Assembly: GCA_034436375.1 (NCBI GenBank)
Contig: DAOTVS010000189.1
Location: 1-9,951, forward strand
Source of the DNA: DAOTVS01 sp034436375
GTDB lineage: Bacteria; Chloroflexota; Anaerolineae; SpSt-313
Direction of reading: 5' to 3'
DNA length: 9,951 nucleotides
Part shown: piece by piece, positions 6,588 through 9,951 of the stretch
How positions within the stretch are numbered: position 1 is the stretch's first letter
Layout: each line of letters opens with the position of its first letter
Translations under genes and position numbers: made by a program
Notes under the pieces: model-generated
Told to the model about the DNA's origin: nothing
What the model saw: only the letters and a program-made list of their open reading frames with translations
Databases searched by the model: none

Positions 6588-6616
6588 AGCATACTCGCCC
6601 CTATCTGGCCCAGCAA
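6588..6616 (-). promoter_or_regulatory. Weak candidate promoter for the second kinase
   Basis: On the minus strand, TTGCTG (6616-6611) and TATGCT (6593-6588) are spaced by 17 nt, giving a start near 6581 and a leader of about 45 nt to the TTG start. The matches are 3 of 6 and 4 of 6, so support is modest. It lies in the divergent region shared with the methyltransferase gene. Confidence 0.3.
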
Positions 6617-6637
6617 CATGTAGGCCGCCAGTGAAAC

Positions 6638-6654
6638 CCCTGCAGGCCGCAGGG
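6638..6654. repeat. Small inverted repeat just upstream of the methyltransferase -35
   Basis: CCCTGC (6638-6643) and GCAGGG (6649-6654) form a perfect 6-bp inverted repeat with a 5-nt spacer, 7 nt before the proposed -35 box at 6662. Position and symmetry would suit an operator or activator site. Short GC-rich palindromes also occur by chance. Confidence 0.25.
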
Positions 6655-6661
6655 CAGACAC

Positions 6662-6689
6662 TTGCGTTTACCGTAATCCTCAATACAAT
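6662..6689 (+). promoter_or_regulatory. Candidate sigma70-type promoter for the methyltransferase gene
   Basis: TTGCGT (6662-6667) and TACAAT (6684-6689, 5 of 6 to consensus) are separated by 16 nt, placing transcription start near 6696 and a leader of about 48 nt before the GTG start. The stretch is locally AT-richer than its surroundings. Confidence 0.45.
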
Positions 6690-6743
6690 GGCTGGGGCAC
6701 AAGGATCAATCGCATCGACCCAACTCTCTGGAAGGAGCTGCTC

Positions 6744-7577
6744 GTGGAGTCAATCGGCTACACCCCCCTGCGTGAAGAGATCCTCGCCTATTACAACAAG
6801 GGACAGGAAGCGGGGCGCCTGTTTCGAGGCATCGGCCCGCTGGAACTGGCGCGCATGCAAGAACTCCTTATCCGCTATCTCCCGGCGCCGCCCGCGACCG
6901 TGCTCGATGTTGGGGGCGGCCCCGGGATCTATTCCTGTTGGTTGGCGCGCCGGGGCTATCGCGCCCACCTGATCGATGCGACGCCGCTGCACATCTATCA
7001 GGCCCGGCAGGCTTCAGCGGCTCAGCCCAGCCAGCCCATAGCTTCGATCGATCTGGGCGACGCCCGGCGGCTCGAGTTTCCTAATGCAATCGCCGATGCG
7101 GTCCTCATGCATGGTCCGCTCTATCACCTGCTCGAGCGCGCTGATCGCCTGGCCGCCCTCAGCGAGGCAAAGCGCGTGCTACGGCCAGGAGGCGTACTCC
7201 TGGCGGTGGCCGTTCCCCGCTATGCCTCCATCCATGTGGGCTTGCTCCGCGGCTGGATCGACAATTCAGAGTACCGGCAGATGGTCGAATGTGAGCTCAA
7301 CAGCGGCCGGCACGTCCAGCCCCCCCACTGGCCGCACCTGTTCACCACCTCCTATTTCCACTACCCTGATGAGCTCAAGGCCGAAGTGGAAGAGGCGGGG
7401 CTGTCTCACGAGATCACGCTGGCCATAGAGGGCCCCGGGTGGATCGTGCCCGATTTCGAAGCCTGTTGGCAGGACCAACGGCGACGGGAAAACCTGCTCA
7501 GCATCGTCCGCCTGATGGAGCGAGAGGCGGTCGCCATTGGCATGAGCGCGCACATGATGGCCATCGCGCGCAAGTAG
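6744..7577 (+). CDS. Class I SAM-dependent methyltransferase
   Basis: This 277-residue protein has the Rossmann-like methyltransferase core. Motif I is TVLDVGGGPGIYSCWLARRG (residues 53-71), the glycine loop that binds S-adenosylmethionine. The acidic end of the second strand is LID (77-79), and motif II/III contains DLGDARRLEF (103-112). Motif IV is ADAVLMHGPLYHLLERADRL (117-136), followed by EAKRVLRPGGVLLAVAVPRY (141-160), the UbiE/Methyltransf_11 post-motif. The C-terminal 110 residues (GRHVQPPHWPHLFTTSYFHY, then EEAGL) form the substrate-side cap seen in this subfamily; the substrate is unknown. The start is GTG at 6744, preceded by GAAGGAG (6731-6737). The next in-frame ATG is inside the fold, so GTG is well supported. 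It is divergent from the second kinase and appears monocistronic, with a 15-bp hairpin 5 nt after its stop. Confidence 0.9.
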   Translation: MESIGYTPLREEILAYYNKGQEAGRLFRGIGPLELARMQELLIRYLPAPPATVLDVGGGPGIYSCWLARRGYRAHLIDATPLHIYQARQASAAQPSQPIASIDLGDARRLEFPNAIADAVLMHGPLYHLLERADRLAALSEAKRVLRPGGVLLAVAVPRYASIHVGLLRGWIDNSEYRQMVECELNSGRHVQPPHWPHLFTTSYFHYPDELKAEVEEAGLSHEITLAIEGPGWIVPDFEACWQDQRRRENLLSIVRLMEREAVAIGMSAHMMAIARK

Positions 7578-7582
7578 GGGAT

Positions 7583-7615
7583 AGACCTGACAGGTTTGAG
7601 AAACCTGTCAGGTCT
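7583..7615. repeat. Perfect 15-bp inverted repeat (hairpin) after the methyltransferase gene
   Basis: AGACCTGACAGGTTT (7583-7597) and AAACCTGTCAGGTCT (7601-7615) are exact reverse complements with a GAG loop, giving a 15-bp stem. Each arm also contains the near-palindrome ACCTGACAGGT. No T-run follows, so it is not a standard intrinsic terminator, although a stem this strong could still halt or stabilise transcripts. From memory, very similar ACCTGACAGGTTT hairpins are scattered between genes in Chloroflexota and other environmental genomes; this cannot be verified from one copy. Confidence 0.8.
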
Positions 7616-7616
7616 G

Positions 7617-7634
7617 CCTGGCCAACCGGCCAGG
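7617..7634. repeat. Second hairpin directly after the 15-bp repeat
   Basis: CCTGGCC (7617-7623) and GGCCAGG (7628-7634) form a 7-bp stem with a 4-nt AACC loop, one base after the larger hairpin. The two stems would stack in an RNA spanning 7583-7634. No T-tract follows. Confidence 0.5.
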
Positions 7635-7676
7635 ATTGAGACTGCCCACACGCCGGATGCAAGAACAATCTCGCGG

Positions 7677-7685
7677 TGCTATACT
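7677..7685 (+). promoter_or_regulatory. Extended -10 promoter for the ABC transporter operon
   Basis: TGCTATACT (7677-7685) matches the extended -10 form TGnTATAAT in all but one position. The -35 region at the right distance (ATGCAA, 7657-7662) is poor, as is typical for extended -10 promoters. Transcription would start near 7692, about 30 nt before the ATPase gene. Confidence 0.45.
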
Positions 7686-7723
7686 TCAGGGAGCGGGCTG
7701 AAAGCGAAAGTGAGTGAATAGGA

Positions 7724-8497
7724 ATGATGATGACCCAAATCCCTCTGATCGAGACGGAGCACCTGGTCAAGCGCTACGGCGACAAGACGGCCGTGGATGA
7801 TATGAACCTGCAGATCCGCGGTGGCGAGATTTTCGGCTTTCTCGGCCCCAATGGTGCCGGCAAGACGACCACCATCAAGATGCTGGTAGGGCTGCTTCAG
7901 CCTACCTCCGGCCGGGTGCACATCGCCGGCTATGACATGCAAGCCCAACCCCTGGCGGCCAAGGCGGCCTGCGGCTATGTGCCCGACGAGCCCAACCTCT
8001 ATGCCAAGCTGACGGGGCGCGAGCTCCTGCGCTTTGTGGGCGACCTGTATGCGCTCAAGCGCCCGCAGGTAGAGAGGCGCATCGAAGAGCTGCTGCGCCT
8101 CTTTGACCTGACCGCTGCCGGCGACGATACAACCGATTCCTACAGCCATGGCATGAAGCAAAAGACGGTCCTGGCCGCAGCCCTGGTGCACGACCCCCAG
8201 GTGCTGGTGCTCGATGAGCCAACGGTGGGCCTGGATCCCAAATCGGCGCGCCTGATCAAAGACATCCTGCGCCAGCTCGCCGACCGCGGCGCAGCCATCT
8301 TTCTCTCGACCCACATCCTGGAGATTGCAGAGCACATGTGCGACCGCGTCGGCATCATCAACCAGGGCCGGTTGGTCGCCGTGGGCACCATGGAGGAACT
8401 GCGCGCCCACGGCCAGGGCGAAAGCACTCTGGAGGATATCTTCCTGTCGCTGACCGGCGGGGCCGAATACGCCGAGATTGCCGAGGTGCTGCGGTGA
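7724..8497 (+). CDS. ABC transporter ATP-binding protein (ABC-2/EcsA-like exporter type)
   Basis: This 257-residue nucleotide-binding subunit powers the permease encoded immediately downstream. Walker A is GPNGAGKTT (41-49) and the Q-loop region is replaced by YVPDEPNLYAKLTGRE (85-100). The signature is YSHGMKQK (140-147) in place of LSGGQ, a variant usual in this exporter branch. Walker B is VLVLDEPTVGLDP (160-172) and the H-loop is STH (195-197). The protein opens with the typical LIETEHLVKRYGDKTAVDD. It starts with three consecutive ATG codons (7724, 7727, 7730). The weak ribosome site AGGA at 7720-7723 fits the third ATG best, so the first residue is uncertain by up to two codons. Its TGA overlaps the permease start (GTGA), showing translational coupling. 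The substrate is unknown. Confidence 0.95.
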   Translation: MMMTQIPLIETEHLVKRYGDKTAVDDMNLQIRGGEIFGFLGPNGAGKTTTIKMLVGLLQPTSGRVHIAGYDMQAQPLAAKAACGYVPDEPNLYAKLTGRELLRFVGDLYALKRPQVERRIEELLRLFDLTAAGDDTTDSYSHGMKQKTVLAAALVHDPQVLVLDEPTVGLDPKSARLIKDILRQLADRGAAIFLSTHILEIAEHMCDRVGIINQGRLVAVGTMEELRAHGQGESTLEDIFLSLTGGAEYAEIAEVLR

Positions 8498-9951
8498 GCC
8501 AGGTCCCAGAGCTCCTTACGCTCGGCCTCTGGTCCGCCGTGTGGAAACTGCTGCGCCTGCGGGCGTTGATCACTATCAACGGTATCCGGCGGGCCAGCGG
8601 GCGCAACAAGGCTCGCCTGGCCATTCTGGCGCTCTTCGTCGTGAGCATCCTGTTTGCCGCCTATGTGGCAAGCTTTGCGCTGCTACGCCTGTTGCGCTCA
8701 CCCCGGCTGGCCGAGATTGTACCCGGCGCGGGGAGCTTTGTGGCGAGCATGCCGGTGCTGGTCATGGAAACGGGTTTCGTGATCATTCTGATGACCAGCT
8801 TTGGCGTCCTGCTGCAGGCTATGTACCTGGCCGGTGATATGGATTTCCTGCTCAGTGCGCCGATACCCGTGCGCGCGGTGTTCATCTCCAAACTGCTGCA
8901 GGCCATCCTGCCCAACCTGGCCCTGTTCGGGCTGGCGGCAGTGCCAGTGCTCTTTGGGCTGGGGACAGCGGGCGGCTACAACCTGCTCTACTACCCTGCC
9001 ACTCTGCTGATGCTGCTGGCCCTGGCCCTGGCGGCTGCGGCCCTCGCCAGCCTCTTGGTCATGGGGGTGGTGCGCATCTTCCCGGCGCGCCGCGCGGCCG
9101 AGGTGCTGGGCTTTGCCGGCGCCATCGTCACCATCATCTGCTCCCAATCGGGACAGTTCGCCCGCGCGGCCGGCGTCTCCGGCGATCAACTTGCCGCGGC
9201 CCTGCGCCTGGTCACGCGCTTTGATGTGCCCTGGTCGCCTCTGGCCTGGGCTGGCCGCGGGCTGGTGGGCATCGGCGAGGGGCGCTGGCTGCCCGGCATT
9301 GGCTTTGGCACGCTGGCCCTGGGTGCGGCGGGGCTGGTGTTCGGCGTGGCGCTGACCACTGCCGAGCGCCTGTACTACAGCGGCTGGGCCGGGATGCAGG
9401 TGCAACACACCCGCAAGAGAGCCGCCCATGCACCCCGCCGGGAAGCCACACGGCCCCTGGCCGGGTTTGGCGGGCGTTTCCTGCCCTCGGCGGTGGGGGC
9501 CATCATCGCCAAGGATTGGGCCGTCCTGCGGCGCGACCTGCGACACCTGTCGCAACTGGTCACGCCGCTCATCCTGGGGGCTGTCTACGCCCTGATGCTG
9601 GTGCGCGGCGGCGGGGCGGCGTCCTCAGGCCAGGGGAACGCACCGGCCTGGCTCATGCAGGCCATGCAGAGCGCCCTGTCGTACGGCAGCATCGCCATCT
9701 CGCTCTTTGTGGGGTGGACGCTTCTGTCGCGCCTGGCGGCCATGGGCTTTTCCCAGGAGGGGAGGAACTACTGGCTGCTGAAATCGGCCCCGGTCAGCGC
9801 GAACCAGTTGCTGGCCAGCAAATTCCTCGCCGCCTACCTGCCGGCCCTGGCGCTGAGCGGGATCTTTGTGATCGTTCTGGCCGCCGTGCAGCGGGCCGGC
9901 CTCGCTACCCTGTGGTTCTCACTGGTTGTCGTGGCGCTGTGCCAGGCCGCA
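8494..9951 (+). CDS. ABC exporter permease subunit, partial at the right edge
   Basis: The open frame continues to the window end (486 codons, no stop). It starts at GTG 8494, overlapping the ATPase stop by 4 nt, with GAGGTG (8483-8488) as ribosome site. It encodes a large integral membrane protein. After a short cytoplasmic N-terminus (LLRLRALITINGIRR) there are hydrophobic segments at about 43-68, 86-110, 134-156, 165-192, 204-217, 268-288, 353-369, 396-412, 444-464 and 472 onward, plus a long basic loop at about 303-345. The motifs AKDWAVLRRDLRHLSQL (339-355) and GRNYWLLKSAPVSANQLLA (423-441) are typical of putative ABC exporter permeases paired with EcsA-like ATPases. Two segments (117-146 and 427-456) resemble each other, pointing to internal duplication. 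Together with the ATPase it should form an exporter in the cytoplasmic membrane; the cargo is unknown. Confidence 0.9.
   Translation, partial: MSQVPELLTLGLWSAVWKLLRLRALITINGIRRASGRNKARLAILALFVVSILFAAYVASFALLRLLRSPRLAEIVPGAGSFVASMPVLVMETGFVIILMTSFGVLLQAMYLAGDMDFLLSAPIPVRAVFISKLLQAILPNLALFGLAAVPVLFGLGTAGGYNLLYYPATLLMLLALALAAAALASLLVMGVVRIFPARRAAEVLGFAGAIVTIICSQSGQFARAAGVSGDQLAAALRLVTRFDVPWSPLAWAGRGLVGIGEGRWLPGIGFGTLALGAAGLVFGVALTTAERLYYSGWAGMQVQHTRKRAAHAPRREATRPLAGFGGRFLPSAVGAIIAKDWAVLRRDLRHLSQLVTPLILGAVYALMLVRGGGAASSGQGNAPAWLMQAMQSALSYGSIAISLFVGWTLLSRLAAMGFSQEGRNYWLLKSAPVSANQLLASKFLAAYLPALALSGIFVIVLAAVQRAGLATLWFSLVVVALCQAA

Noticed and set aside
7583..7634. Classical intrinsic terminator or CRISPR-like repeat
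   Set aside because: The hairpins lack a following T-run, and there is no regular series of repeats and spacers.
8698..9555. 285-codon minus-strand open frame opposite the permease
   Set aside because: It is a G/Q/H-rich shadow of the hydrophobic permease gene, whose frame is open from 8494 to the edge and coupled to the ATPase.

Overview
The window is GC-rich chromosomal DNA (roughly 60-65% GC by eye). It carries short stand-alone genes, GTG and TTG starts, and two orphan sensor kinases of the RsbRD_N/GAF/PAS type. That kinase architecture, together with a dispersed-looking 33-nt perfect hairpin, fits Chloroflexota (Anaerolineae/Chloroflexia-like). This is an inference from gene style; no rRNA or marker gene is present to prove it. 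No rRNA, tRNA, CRISPR array, transposase or phage gene was found.

Layout. Positions 1-480 hold a broken GNAT acetyltransferase: the N-terminal half is missing and the last 13 residues are in another frame. Positions 482-778 are intergenic, with a repeat-like element and a good sigma70-type promoter for a creatininase-family metalloamidohydrolase (779-1537, +). A short palindrome and a doubtful coding remnant follow. The minus strand from 4159 to 1701 encodes one large sensor histidine kinase (RsbRD_N, GAF, PAS, PAS, HisKA, HATPase) now split into two overlapping frames. A small six-helix membrane protein of unknown function (4331-4969, +) lies between it and a second, paralogous kinase (RsbRD_N, PAS, HisKA, HATPase; 6537-4993, -). 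A divergent intergenic region of about 200 nt with promoter-like signals on both strands leads to a class I SAM-dependent methyltransferase (6744-7577, +). Two consecutive hairpins follow, then an extended -10 promoter and a two-gene ABC exporter operon: ATPase 7724-8497, overlapped by 4 nt by a permease that runs off the right edge.

How the genes work together. The ATPase and permease clearly form one transporter. The two kinases are close paralogues with no response regulator here, so they must signal to partners elsewhere or to each other. The creatininase-like enzyme, membrane protein and methyltransferase are single-gene units with no visible pathway link. The most notable points are the split kinase, the altered histidine-box residues of the second kinase, the shared missing-base direction of the frame breaks (possible systematic indels in the assembly), the perfect 15-bp hairpin, and an internal repeat in the permease. 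I see no convincing wholly new multi-gene system.
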